NCBI RefSeq assembly: GCF_001968835.1
Contig: NZ_MRDE01000021.1
Coordinates: 1 to 48,121, forward strand
Origin: Tersicoccus phoenicis
Lineage (GTDB): Bacteria > Actinomycetota > Actinomycetes > Actinomycetales > Micrococcaceae
Length of the DNA stretch: 48,121 nt
Direction of reading: 5' to 3'
Shown: positions 1 through 6,824 of the stretch, piece by piece
How positions within the stretch are numbered: the stretch's first letter is position 1
Layout: each line of letters begins with the position of its first letter
The notes under the pieces: generated by a model
What the model was told of the DNA's origin: nothing
What the model saw: the letters and a program-made list of their open reading frames with translations, nothing else
The model's database searches: none
Made by a program: the position numbers and the translations under genes

Positions 1-165
1 CACGCCCTCGGCCCCGCACTCCCTGCACCACGGGTCCGGCTCCAGGACCCGGCACTGGATCACCGCACGATCAGGCTCAACCCGCTGTCCGACGGCCTCG
101 AGGCCGAGCTCGTCGAGACGGCAGAACGTGGTCAGGTCAGGGCGAACGAAGGTAGCGTGATCCAT
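1..165 (-). CDS. ISL3-family transposase, N-terminal 55 residues (cut by window edge)
   Basis: Reading the minus strand from ATG at 165 gives an open frame to the window edge beginning MDHATFVRPDLTTFCRLDEL and continuing with LGLEAVGQRVEPDR, then EPDPWCRECG. This is the familiar N-terminus of actinobacterial ISL3 transposases: a short lead, the 'LGLEV.G' strand, the 'EPDRAV' segment and the first CxxC pair of the zinc-binding helix-turn-helix region. The DDE catalytic core would lie outside the window, so whether the gene is intact cannot be judged. It encodes the enzyme that moves the element whose end lies near 275. Confidence 0.75.
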   Translation of the reverse strand, partial: MDHATFVRPDLTTFCRLDELGLEAVGQRVEPDRAVIQCRVLEPDPWCRECGAEGV

Positions 166-275
166 GTCGAGGTCCTCAGGATGGGCAGTGTCAGAACTTC
201 CATCCTCGGAGGGCCTCGACCCCTATCCAGCGACCGACGCGCCCAACCCGACTACACTCTCAGCTGCGAAGAGCC
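1..275 (-). mobile_element. Left-truncated ISL3-family insertion sequence (5' end)
   Basis: The element enters from outside the window. Its transposase start lies at 165 on the minus strand. About 110 bases upstream of that start, the minus strand reads GGCTCTTCGCAGCTGAGAG beginning at 275, which resembles the G-rich 'GGNTCTT' outer tip of ISL3-family terminal repeats. That point lies three bases beyond the moeZ stop codon (279-281). The boundary is inferred from one end only. The matching terminal repeat and the expected 8-bp target duplication lie outside the window. Confidence 0.55.
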
Positions 276-278
276 GGT

Positions 279-1439
279 TCAGTACGTCGGCCGGTCCGGC
301 TCCACGTCGTGGACCCAGGCCAGGATGCCACCGTCGAGATGCCGCACGTCGCAGTGACCGGCCGCGATCAGGTGCCGGGCGACGGCGGCGGAGCGGGTGC
401 CACCCTTGCAGTGCAGGACGACGGGCCGACGCGGATCCACCGGGACCCGCCCGGACAGCATGTCGTCCATGGGGATCAGCCGGGCACCGTCGATTGCGAC
501 GATCTCCGCCTCGGCCGGTTCGCGGACGTCGATCAACGCGAAGTCGGTGCGGCCGGCGGCCCGGTCCACAAGCAGAGCAGCCAGCTCGGTAGCCGAGACG
601 GCCGGGACGACGTCGGTGCCCGGCGGCGGTACTGCGCAGGCGACTGACGCGTCCTCGACCGAGGTGACCGGGGCGCGGTCCGGGTCCGGGGCCAGGGGCA
701 GCTCTCGCCACGCGGCGGTCAGCGCATCGAACACCAGCACCCGGCCGAGCAGGGTGGTCCCGGTCCCGGTGATCAACTTGATCGCCTCGGTGGCCAGCAT
801 CGACCCGATCGCGGCGCACAGCGCCCCGAACACCCCGGCCGTCGCGCAGTCGGGCACCGTGCCCGGGGCGGGGGGTTCCGGGAACAGGTCCCGGTAGGTG
901 GGCCCGTGCTCCGCCCAGAAGACGCTGACCTGACCGTCGAATCGCAGGATCGATCCCCACACCACCGGCCGGCCGGTCAGTTCGGCCGCGTCACTGACCA
1001 GGTACCGGGTACCGAAATTGTCCGCCCCGTCGACCACCAGGTCGTACCCTGCGATCAGGTCGACCGCGTTGGTGCTGGTCAGCCGCTCCCGGTGCGGGAC
1101 CACGGTCACGAGCGGGTTCAGGGCGAGGACCGACGCCGCCGCGGAGTCGACCTTGGCCCGGCCGACGTCGTCGACGTGGTGGATCACCTGGCGCTGCAGG
1201 TTGGAGGGCTCGACGACGTCGTCGTCGATGACGCCGATCGTCCCGACCCCGGCGGCGGCCAGGTAGAGCAGCACCGGGGACCCCAGCCCGCCGGCCCCGA
1301 CGACGAGCACCCGAGCGTTCTTCAGCCGCCGCTGGCCCTCGGACCCGATGCCGGGCAGGATCAACTGGCGGGCGTAGCGCTCCGTCTCCGCGCGGGTCAG
1401 GGGCTCACCGGGCGCCACCAGCGGTGGCAGACCCGTCAT
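279..1439 (-). CDS. moeZ: Adenylyltransferase/sulfurtransferase MoeZ (ThiF domain + rhodanese)
   Basis: E1-like enzyme that adenylates and then thiolates the C-terminal glycine of small sulfur-carrier proteins for molybdopterin, thiamine or cysteine/thiotemplated pathways in the cytoplasm. The N-terminal two thirds is a ThiF/MoeB fold with the nucleotide loop VVGAGGLGSP, the DDDVVEPSNLQRQ segment and a catalytic-type cysteine in VPDCATAGVFG. The structural CxxC zinc pairs of MoeB are absent, as is usual for actinobacterial MoeZ. The C-terminal third is a rhodanese domain with active-site loop CKGGTRS and a normal end (...DRPTY). I prefer ATG 1439; an upstream ATG at 1517 would overlap the ferritin gene and add a low-complexity Pro/Arg stretch. 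It follows the ferritin gene by 49 bases and an ISL3 end begins 3 bases after its stop. Confidence 0.88.
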   Translation of the reverse strand: MTGLPPLVAPGEPLTRAETERYARQLILPGIGSEGQRRLKNARVLVVGAGGLGSPVLLYLAAAGVGTIGVIDDDVVEPSNLQRQVIHHVDDVGRAKVDSAAASVLALNPLVTVVPHRERLTSTNAVDLIAGYDLVVDGADNFGTRYLVSDAAELTGRPVVWGSILRFDGQVSVFWAEHGPTYRDLFPEPPAPGTVPDCATAGVFGALCAAIGSMLATEAIKLITGTGTTLLGRVLVFDALTAAWRELPLAPDPDRAPVTSVEDASVACAVPPPGTDVVPAVSATELAALLVDRAAGRTDFALIDVREPAEAEIVAIDGARLIPMDDMLSGRVPVDPRRPVVLHCKGGTRSAAVARHLIAAGHCDVRHLDGGILAWVHDVEPDRPTY

Positions 1440-1488
1440 CGGGAGAGGTCCGTCCGATCGCCCGGCTGGCCGGGGCGACGGCTCAGCA

Positions 1489-1803
1489 TCACTCGGCGGC
1501 CTCCTCGGCGGCCTCACCGTTCTTGACGATGTCGCCGTCCTTGAACAGGATGCCGCGGGCCGTCTGGCGCCATTGCGGGGTGGCGCGGAGCAGGAACTCG
1601 AGTTCCATGCAGAAGTGCTTGTACTCCTCGCCCAGTGAGTCCTCCATGATGGCCCGCGACGCCGCGTCCGGTTCGACGGCGATCCGCTGGTGGTACCAGC
1701 CGATCGCCTCCGCCTCCTCGGACAGGCTCGCGCACATGCGGGCGAAGGTGCGGGTCTCGGCCGGCAGTTCCGTCGGCGGCTCGTGGTACTGGTCCGTGGG
1801 CAT
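1489..1803 (-). CDS. Encapsulated-ferritin-like protein (EncFtn family), no encapsulin nearby
   Basis: 104-residue, almost entirely helical protein. It carries the EncFtn signature: EEAEAIGWYHQR (E29, E30, W36, Y37) and GEEYKHFCMELEFLLR (E59, E60, H63). These line up, with an offset of two, with the ferroxidase residues E32, E62 and H65 of Rhodospirillum EncFtn. Family members oxidise Fe(II) as annular oligomers, normally inside an encapsulin shell, reached through a C-terminal targeting tail. Here the protein ends GEAAEEAAE with no targeting-like tail, and no encapsulin gene lies in the window. A strong GGAGGA precedes ATG 1803 and overlaps the end of the PIN toxin stub, so it probably sits in the transcript starting at the antitoxin promoter. 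Family assignment is firm; the function outside a shell is inferred. Confidence 0.82.
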   Translation of the reverse strand: MPTDQYHEPPTELPAETRTFARMCASLSEEAEAIGWYHQRIAVEPDAASRAIMEDSLGEEYKHFCMELEFLLRATPQWRQTARGILFKDGDIVKNGEAAEEAAE

Positions 1804-1804
1804 C

Positions 1805-1984
1805 TCAGTCCTCCTGGCCGGGTCCGGCCATGCTACCGCGGAGCCGAGCGGACGAGACGGGTCGGTCGGATACCGCCGGCGGCCGCGTCGGCCTGTGCCG
1901 TTGGAGCCTCACCATTGTGATCGAGGTAGGCGGGACCGCCCGAATCAGCATGTTGGCATCCAGGACGAGACGGCGTGCCGCCAC
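1805..1984 (-). pseudogene. Truncated PIN-domain toxin stub
   Basis: A frame starting with GTG at 1984, overlapping the antitoxin stop (TAGTG), reads VAARRLVLDANMLIRAV. That is the first strand and first catalytic aspartate (D9) of a VapC-like PIN ribonuclease. After about residue 17 the PIN signature is lost and an Arg/Pro-rich tail runs to TGA at 1805-1807, giving 59 residues where about 130 are expected. The other acidic catalytic residues are gone, so it cannot be an active nuclease. The coupling to the Phd gene is exactly that of an intact operon, so this looks like a deletion remnant. Confidence 0.7.
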
Positions 1985-2238
1985 TACTTCTCTGTCTTAC
2001 GGAGCTGCTTGAAGTCCTCCACCATCTCCTCGACCTCACCTTCGGTGAGCTGGAGCAGGGCGTCGAGCTTCTCGCCGGCCGCGCGCAGGGCGGCGGCGTC
2101 AGCGGCCCGGTCCTGCTTGACCGGGATGAAGTAGCCGACGGTCTGGCCGTGACGAGTCACGGCCAGGGGTGCATCGGAGTCCACGAAGTTCGCAAGGCCA
2201 GAGCGGAACTCACGAATGCCCACCTTCGTCGCCCTCAT
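1984..2238 (-). CDS. Phd/YefM-family antitoxin
   Basis: 84-residue protein. The N-terminal half is the Phd DNA-binding fold: VGIREFRSGLANFVDSDAPL, then AVTRHGQTVGYFIPV. The C-terminal half is a charged helix (GEKLDALLQLTEGEVEEMV) of the kind that wraps the toxin. Antitoxins of this family neutralise a PIN or RelE-type toxin and repress their own promoter. The partner toxin immediately downstream is only a stub, so the antitoxin is now toxin-less unless it acts in trans. RBS GGGAGGAAGC precedes ATG 2238. It likely still represses the transcript that includes the EncFtn gene. Confidence 0.85.
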   Translation of the reverse strand: MRATKVGIREFRSGLANFVDSDAPLAVTRHGQTVGYFIPVKQDRAADAAALRAAGEKLDALLQLTEGEVEEMVEDFKQLRKTEK

Positions 2239-2264
2239 GCTTCCTCCCAGACTTGTGTCAACTG

Positions 2265-2274
2265 TGTGTACACA
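2265..2274. promoter_or_regulatory. Palindromic operator candidate for the Phd antitoxin
   Basis: Perfect 10-bp palindrome TGTGTACACA, 27 bases upstream of the antitoxin start and next to a minus-strand TATAAT-like GATAAT (2274-2279 region). Phd-type antitoxins bind short palindromes of this kind at their own promoters. The role is inferred from position. Confidence 0.45.
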
Positions 2275-2313
2275 TTATCACGCGGGGCCGGGGCCCGGCG
2301 GCCGGGGATCGCG

Positions 2314-2715
2314 TCAGTCCTTCTCCCGCGCTCTCGCGGTCTGCCGGTCGTTGGCCTTCTGGATCGCCGTGACCAGCTCGTCCTTGGTCATCGAGGACCG
2401 GCCGGAGACGTCCAGGCGGCGGGCGAGGTCCATCAGATGCTCCTTGGACGCGTTGGCGTCGACGCCGCCGGCGGTCTCCCCCGGAGATCCGACGGTGCCC
2501 TCAGCCTTCTCGTCGGACGGACCGGACTCGTCCTTCTTCTCCCAGTGATCCCCGACCTTCTCGTACTGGTGCTTCAGGGCGGCGAACGCGGTGCGGTGGG
2601 ACCGCTCCCCCTCGCCGTACTCCTGCACCGCGGAGTCGTGCGCCGCGGACCAGATCTCCTGCGCGTGTTTCGGCGACCGGGCGATGGTCGACGGCATCTC
2701 CTCACGTGCGGGCAT
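2314..2715 (-). CDS. ChaB-domain protein with C-terminal Rho-N/SAP-like helix
   Basis: 133-residue protein. Residues about 1-60 form a ChaB domain (MPSTIARSPKHAQEIWSAAH, then EERSH-type GEGERSHRTAFAAL and a K-rich Trp segment). A charged linker follows, and a C-terminal HeH/Rho-N-like motif (KEHLMDLARRLDVSGRSSMT, then KDELVTAIQKAN) often linked to nucleic-acid binding. Start ATG 2715 is chosen because AGGGGGAT lies just upstream; the frame also runs up to 2820 but without RBS or homology. The cellular role of actinobacterial ChaB-SAP proteins is not established. It is transcribed away from the desaturase gene and has its own upstream region. Confidence 0.8.
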   Translation of the reverse strand: MPAREEMPSTIARSPKHAQEIWSAAHDSAVQEYGEGERSHRTAFAALKHQYEKVGDHWEKKDESGPSDEKAEGTVGSPGETAGGVDANASKEHLMDLARRLDVSGRSSMTKDELVTAIQKANDRQTARAREKD

Positions 2716-2900
2716 GACATCCCCCTGCTGCTGGTGGCTGATCGGCCTGGTCCGCTCATCCTGTCCGGCCGGGTGGTCGGGAGCAAGGTTGTGGCGTGAT
2801 CGTGAGCACATCGCTGTCAATTGCGCCTCGTCATGGGTATTCTGGTGTACAGCAACCGGTGCTCTGCCGGTTGTTCCACCGCAGTCCAGGCGTCGTCCGT

Positions 2901-4058
2901 GTGATCATCCGGCCGCCCGCTGACCTGCAGATCGAGCGGAACCCCATCTCCTCAGCAACAGTTGCCGCCCGCCGGCGGAACGGTGCGGCGTCCGCGCCAT
3001 CAGGCACCGGTGGCCGCCCGTCGTCTCTCCCGCAGCATTTCATCGTCGTCTCCGCCGCGGTCCGCGCGCAGGGGTTGTTGAGGCGCGCCCGAGGGTTCTA
3101 CCTCAGCGTCGCCGTCGTCCTCGGAGTCGCGCTCCTCGCGGCGGCCAGCGGGTCCGTCCTGCTCGGGAAGAGCTGGTTCCAGCTGCTCATCGCCGCGGCG
3201 CTGGGGCTGATCTTCACCCAGATCGCCTTCCTCGCCCACGAGGCCTCCCACCGGCAGGTCCTCGGTTCCGGCCCGGCGAACGATCGGCTCGGACGCGTGC
3301 TCGCCACCCTCGGCGTCGGCATGAGCTACGCCTGGTGGATGAACAAGCACACCCGGCACCACGCCAACCCGAACAAGGTCGGCAAGGACCCGGACATCGA
3401 GGTGGACACCATCTCGTTCCTGCCCGAGGACGCCGCGAAGCGACGGGGGTTGATGGCCGTCTTCACCCGCCGGCAGGGCTGGCTGTTCTTCCCGCTGCTG
3501 ACGCTGGAGGGACTGAACCTGCACTACCGGTCCTTCGCTGCGCTCGCGTCCGGCACTCCGGTCAAGGGCCGGTGGACGGAGATCGCGCTGATCGTGGCCC
3601 GCTTCGCTCTCTACCTCGGCCTGCTCTTCGGCCTGTTGCCGCTCGGCATGGCGTTCGCGTTCCTCGGAGTCCAGATGGCCGTGTTCGGCGTCTACATGGG
3701 CGCCTCGTTCGCCCCCAACCACAAGGGCATGCCCGTCATCCCCCGCGATGCGAAGCTGGACTTCTTCAGCAAGCAGGTCCGCACCTCGCGGAACATCTCC
3801 GGCGGCTGGTGGGCGTCGGCGCTGATGGGCGGGTTGAACTACCAGGTCGAGCACCACCTGTTCCCCAACATGGCGCGCCCGCACCTGGCCGCCGCACGAC
3901 GGATCGTCCGCGATCACTGTCGCAGCGCGGGTGTGCCCTACACCGAGACCTCGCTGCTGAGGTCCTACGGCATCGTCATCGCTCACCTGAACCGGGTGGG
4001 TCTGGCGGCCCGCGATCCGTTCGTCTGCCCGCTCATGGCTTCGCTGCGTCGCAGCTGA
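2901..4058 (+). CDS. Membrane fatty acid desaturase
   Basis: Integral-membrane di-iron desaturase introducing a double bond into acyl chains. All three histidine boxes are present: HEASH (3237-3251), HTRHHANPN (from 3348) and the QVEHHLFP box (from 3843). Hydrophobic segments lie at about 3100-3235 and 3590-3710. This is the pattern of DesA3/linoleoyl-CoA-desaturase-type enzymes. The start is uncertain: the frame is open from GTG 2796, I place the start at GTG 2901, and recognisable homology begins only near 3040. A cold-shock gene follows 85 bases downstream in the same direction, which suggests membrane-fluidity adjustment at low temperature (inference). Confidence 0.82.
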   Translation: MIIRPPADLQIERNPISSATVAARRRNGAASAPSGTGGRPSSLPQHFIVVSAAVRAQGLLRRARGFYLSVAVVLGVALLAAASGSVLLGKSWFQLLIAAALGLIFTQIAFLAHEASHRQVLGSGPANDRLGRVLATLGVGMSYAWWMNKHTRHHANPNKVGKDPDIEVDTISFLPEDAAKRRGLMAVFTRRQGWLFFPLLTLEGLNLHYRSFAALASGTPVKGRWTEIALIVARFALYLGLLFGLLPLGMAFAFLGVQMAVFGVYMGASFAPNHKGMPVIPRDAKLDFFSKQVRTSRNISGGWWASALMGGLNYQVEHHLFPNMARPHLAAARRIVRDHCRSAGVPYTETSLLRSYGIVIAHLNRVGLAARDPFVCPLMASLRRS

Positions 4059-4143
4059 GCCCCTCCATTCGTCTCCGCCTTCCGGCGGGGTCACGGCCGT
4101 CACCGGCGGCCAGCATCAAGGAAAAAAAGGAAAGAAAAGCATC

Positions 4144-4347
4144 ATGGCTACAGGCACCGTCAAGTGGTTCAACTCCGAAAAGGGCTTCGGCTTCATCGCC
4201 CCCGACGACGGCTCGGCCGACGTGTTCGTGCACTTCAGCGCGATCACCGGTGACGGGTTCCGCAACCTGGAGGAGAACCAGCAGGTCGAGTTCGAGACCA
4301 CGCGTGGGCAGAAGGGTCTCCAGGCGGAGAACGTCCGCGGGATCTGA
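4144..4347 (+). CDS. Cold-shock protein (CspA family)
   Basis: 67-residue single OB-fold RNA chaperone. Both RNA-binding motifs are visible: KGFGFIAP (RNP1) and VFVHFSAI (RNP2), after the canonical [14 protein letters not shown] start. The family melts mRNA secondary structure. The 5' leader (4115-4143) is unusually A-rich for this genome and contains repeated AAGGAA runs that supply the ribosome site. A strong hairpin terminator (4364-4400) ends the unit. Confidence 0.95.
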   Translation: MATGTVKWFNSEKGFGFIAPDDGSADVFVHFSAITGDGFRNLEENQQVEFETTRGQKGLQAENVRGI

Positions 4348-4363
4348 TCCCGGACGCCACCGC

Positions 4364-4400
4364 CAACGGGCCGTTCCCGGTATCCGGGAACGGCCCGTTG
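4364..4400 (+). terminator. Rho-independent-like terminator after csp
   Basis: Perfect 17-bp stem (CAACGGGCCGTTCCCGG, complement at 4384-4400) with a 3-base TAT loop, 16 bases after the csp stop. There is no long T-run, which is common in high-GC actinobacteria. Confidence 0.85.
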
Positions 4401-4475
4401 CGTCGTTCCGACGGGCGCGGTGACGTCATCGTGTCGCCCGTGCGCGCGTGCGCGTGCGAAAATGCGTGAGGTCCC

Positions 4476-6824
4476 ATGAAGCAGAAGCACCCCCGCGCCC
4501 AGGCGCACCACGATTCCCCCGCGAGCCTGAACCTGGACGCCGTCGAGGCGGCCATGGTCGAGGCTCCGGTCGAGCGACGGCGGAAGCGGCTGAGCGCGTA
4601 CGTCGGCGCCGTGCTCGCCATCGGCCTCGGTGTCGGCGCCCTGACCGCACCTCTCGGCGTCGCGGCCGCCGTGACCGGTGACGACATCGCCGGCTACTGG
4701 GACTCGCTGCCGTCACAGCTGCCGCTGGCCAAGTCCCTGCCCCAGCACACCGTCCTGCTCGACAAGGACGGCAAGGAGTTCGCGCGCTTCTACAGCGAGA
4801 ACCGGGTCGACGTGAAACTGGCGGACATCTCGCCCAACTTCATCGACGCGCTGATCGCGACCGAGGACGCTCGCTTCTACGAACATCGTGGCGCCGACCC
4901 GATGGGCATCCTACGCGCCGCCCTGTCCAACAGCGGCTCTGGCCCCCGACAGGGCGGCTCCACCATCACGCAGCAGCTCGTGCAGAACATCCTGATCAAC
5001 TCCGCCCGCGACGCGACCGAGCAACGGGTCGCCCGGGGCAACACCCCCAACGACAAGATCCGCGAGATCAAGTACGCGGTCAACCTGGAGAAGAAACTCT
5101 CCAAGGACCAGATCCTCACGCGCTACGCCAACACGGTTTACTTCGGCAACGGCGCCTACGGGGTGGAGGCCGCCGCCCGCACCTTCTTCAACACGACCGC
5201 GAAGAAGCTGACCGTCACGCAGGCGGCCACCCTGGTCGGGCTGCTGCGCGGCCCGGCCATCTACGACCCCTTCGTCCGCCCGGACGCCTCTCGGAATAGA
5301 CGCAATGTGGTGCTCGGCCGGATGTACGCGGTCGGGAAGCTCGACGACGCGGCGCTGGCCGACGCCCGGAAAGCCCCGCTGGCGGTCGAGCGCGGGTCAC
5401 TGCCCAACGGCTGCGGCACCTCGACCTACCCGTTCTACTGTTCGCTCGTGCGCCAGGAGATCCTCACCGACCCCGCATTCGGTGCCACCGCGGAGGAGCG
5501 AGCGGACCGGCTCTCCCGCGGCGGCATGACCCTGACCACCGCCCTGGACCGCAAAGCCATGACGGCGGCGAACACCGCCGTCAGTCGAGCGTTGACCGAC
5601 ACCAACCGCGCGGCGCTCGGCCTCGCCGTCGTCACTCCCGGTACGGGGCAGATCACCGCCGTCGCTCAGAATCGGGGCTGGGGCAGCGGGCCGGGCAAGA
5701 CCGAGATCACCTACGCGACCAGCACCTTCCAACCCGGTTCCACGATGAAGCCTTTCACGCTGGCGACGGCGCTGGAGCAGGGCATCCCGGCGACCACGAA
5801 GCTGGACGCCTCCGCCTTCTACACTCCGCCGACCCTTGCCGCGCCCGAGGGTGGCTACTCCAACTACGGGCTGAAGGACTACGGCCTGATCGACGCCCGG
5901 GAGGCGATCAAGGTCTCGTCGAACACCTACTTCGTCCGGCTGATCGAGAAGACGGGGGTGCTCCCGGTCGCCGACATGGCCGCCCGGCTCGGCATCACCT
6001 CGTTGCCACGTACCGGCCCGCGGGCCCTGACCGGCAACGAGGCGTACCTGACGCTGGGTGCCTACGAGATCTCTCCCGTGCAGATGGCCAACGCCTACGC
6101 CACCTTCGTTTCCGGCGGCACCGAGTGCCGTCCCCACACCATCGTCGCCGCGGTGCGTTCGGACACCGGCGCGACGCTCCCGACGCCGGACGCCGACTGC
6201 CACCAGGCCATCGCACCCGCCGTCGCGAACACCGTCGGCGATGCCCTCAAGCAGACGTTCACACCGGGCGCCACGATCGGCCCGGGCGGGGCCCTGGAGG
6301 GCCGGGAGTCCGGCGCCAAGACCGGAACGACGAACGCCTACCAGGCCAACTGGGTGGTCGGAGTGACCCCCCAGGCCGCGACCGCAGTGTGGCTCGGTGA
6401 CCCGCGCGGTGGTGCGGCCTACCCCCTGACCGAGTTGACGGCGTACGGCCGCCGGTTCACCAACCTCACCGGCGCGGAGGTCGCGGCCCCGGTGTGGAAG
6501 GAGACGATGACGGGCCTGCTCAAGGGGGTCAAGGCGGTGCCGATGCCGAAGGCGAACGACGTGGCCACGTCATCGTCGACGTCCCGGTACGTGCCCGACG
6601 TGCGGGGGCTGTCAGCCGAGGCGGCGATGAGCCAGTTGCGGGCCAACGACCTGGATCCGGTGATCGAACAGCGAACCGCGCCGGCGCAGTCGCCGATCGC
6701 TCCCGGTGTGGTCGCCGCGCAGAGCCCGGCCGCCGGTGCCGTCAGTGGGTACCGCCAGCAGGTGCGGCTGACTCTCTCGGCGGGCAGTGACACGAGCATC
6801 CGCCCACCGGACAGGAAGCAGTGA
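4476..6824 (+). CDS. Class A penicillin-binding protein (transglycosylase/transpeptidase) with PASTA domain
   Basis: Bifunctional peptidoglycan synthase anchored in the membrane. It has a cytoplasmic N-terminus of about 45 residues, then a transmembrane helix (about 46-70). The GT51 domain carries the catalytic glutamate E130 in ATEDARFYEHRG and the GGSTITQQL motif. The transpeptidase domain has S422-T-M-K, S481-S-N and K615-T-G. A single C-terminal PASTA repeat begins at YVPDVRGLSAEAA (about residue 707). At 782 residues it is a typical PonA-type length. GAGG lies upstream of ATG 4476. The next gene starts inside its stop codon (GTGA), so the two are probably translationally coupled. Confidence 0.93.
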   Translation: MKQKHPRAQAHHDSPASLNLDAVEAAMVEAPVERRRKRLSAYVGAVLAIGLGVGALTAPLGVAAAVTGDDIAGYWDSLPSQLPLAKSLPQHTVLLDKDGKEFARFYSENRVDVKLADISPNFIDALIATEDARFYEHRGADPMGILRAALSNSGSGPRQGGSTITQQLVQNILINSARDATEQRVARGNTPNDKIREIKYAVNLEKKLSKDQILTRYANTVYFGNGAYGVEAAARTFFNTTAKKLTVTQAATLVGLLRGPAIYDPFVRPDASRNRRNVVLGRMYAVGKLDDAALADARKAPLAVERGSLPNGCGTSTYPFYCSLVRQEILTDPAFGATAEERADRLSRGGMTLTTALDRKAMTAANTAVSRALTDTNRAALGLAVVTPGTGQITAVAQNRGWGSGPGKTEITYATSTFQPGSTMKPFTLATALEQGIPATTKLDASAFYTPPTLAAPEGGYSNYGLKDYGLIDAREAIKVSSNTYFVRLIEKTGVLPVADMAARLGITSLPRTGPRALTGNEAYLTLGAYEISPVQMANAYATFVSGGTECRPHTIVAAVRSDTGATLPTPDADCHQAIAPAVANTVGDALKQTFTPGATIGPGGALEGRESGAKTGTTNAYQANWVVGVTPQAATAVWLGDPRGGAAYPLTELTAYGRRFTNLTGAEVAAPVWKETMTGLLKGVKAVPMPKANDVATSSSTSRYVPDVRGLSAEAAMSQLRANDLDPVIEQRTAPAQSPIAPGVVAAQSPAAGAVSGYRQQVRLTLSAGSDTSIRPPDRKQ

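Noticed and set aside
1440-1517. Longer MoeZ start at ATG 1517
   Set aside because: It would overlap the ferritin coding end and add a Pro/Arg low-complexity peptide not seen in MoeZ.
2796-2900. N-terminal extension of the desaturase from GTG 2796
   Set aside because: No ribosome site and no desaturase-like residues; it lies in the region divergent from the ChaB gene. The exact start nevertheless remains open.
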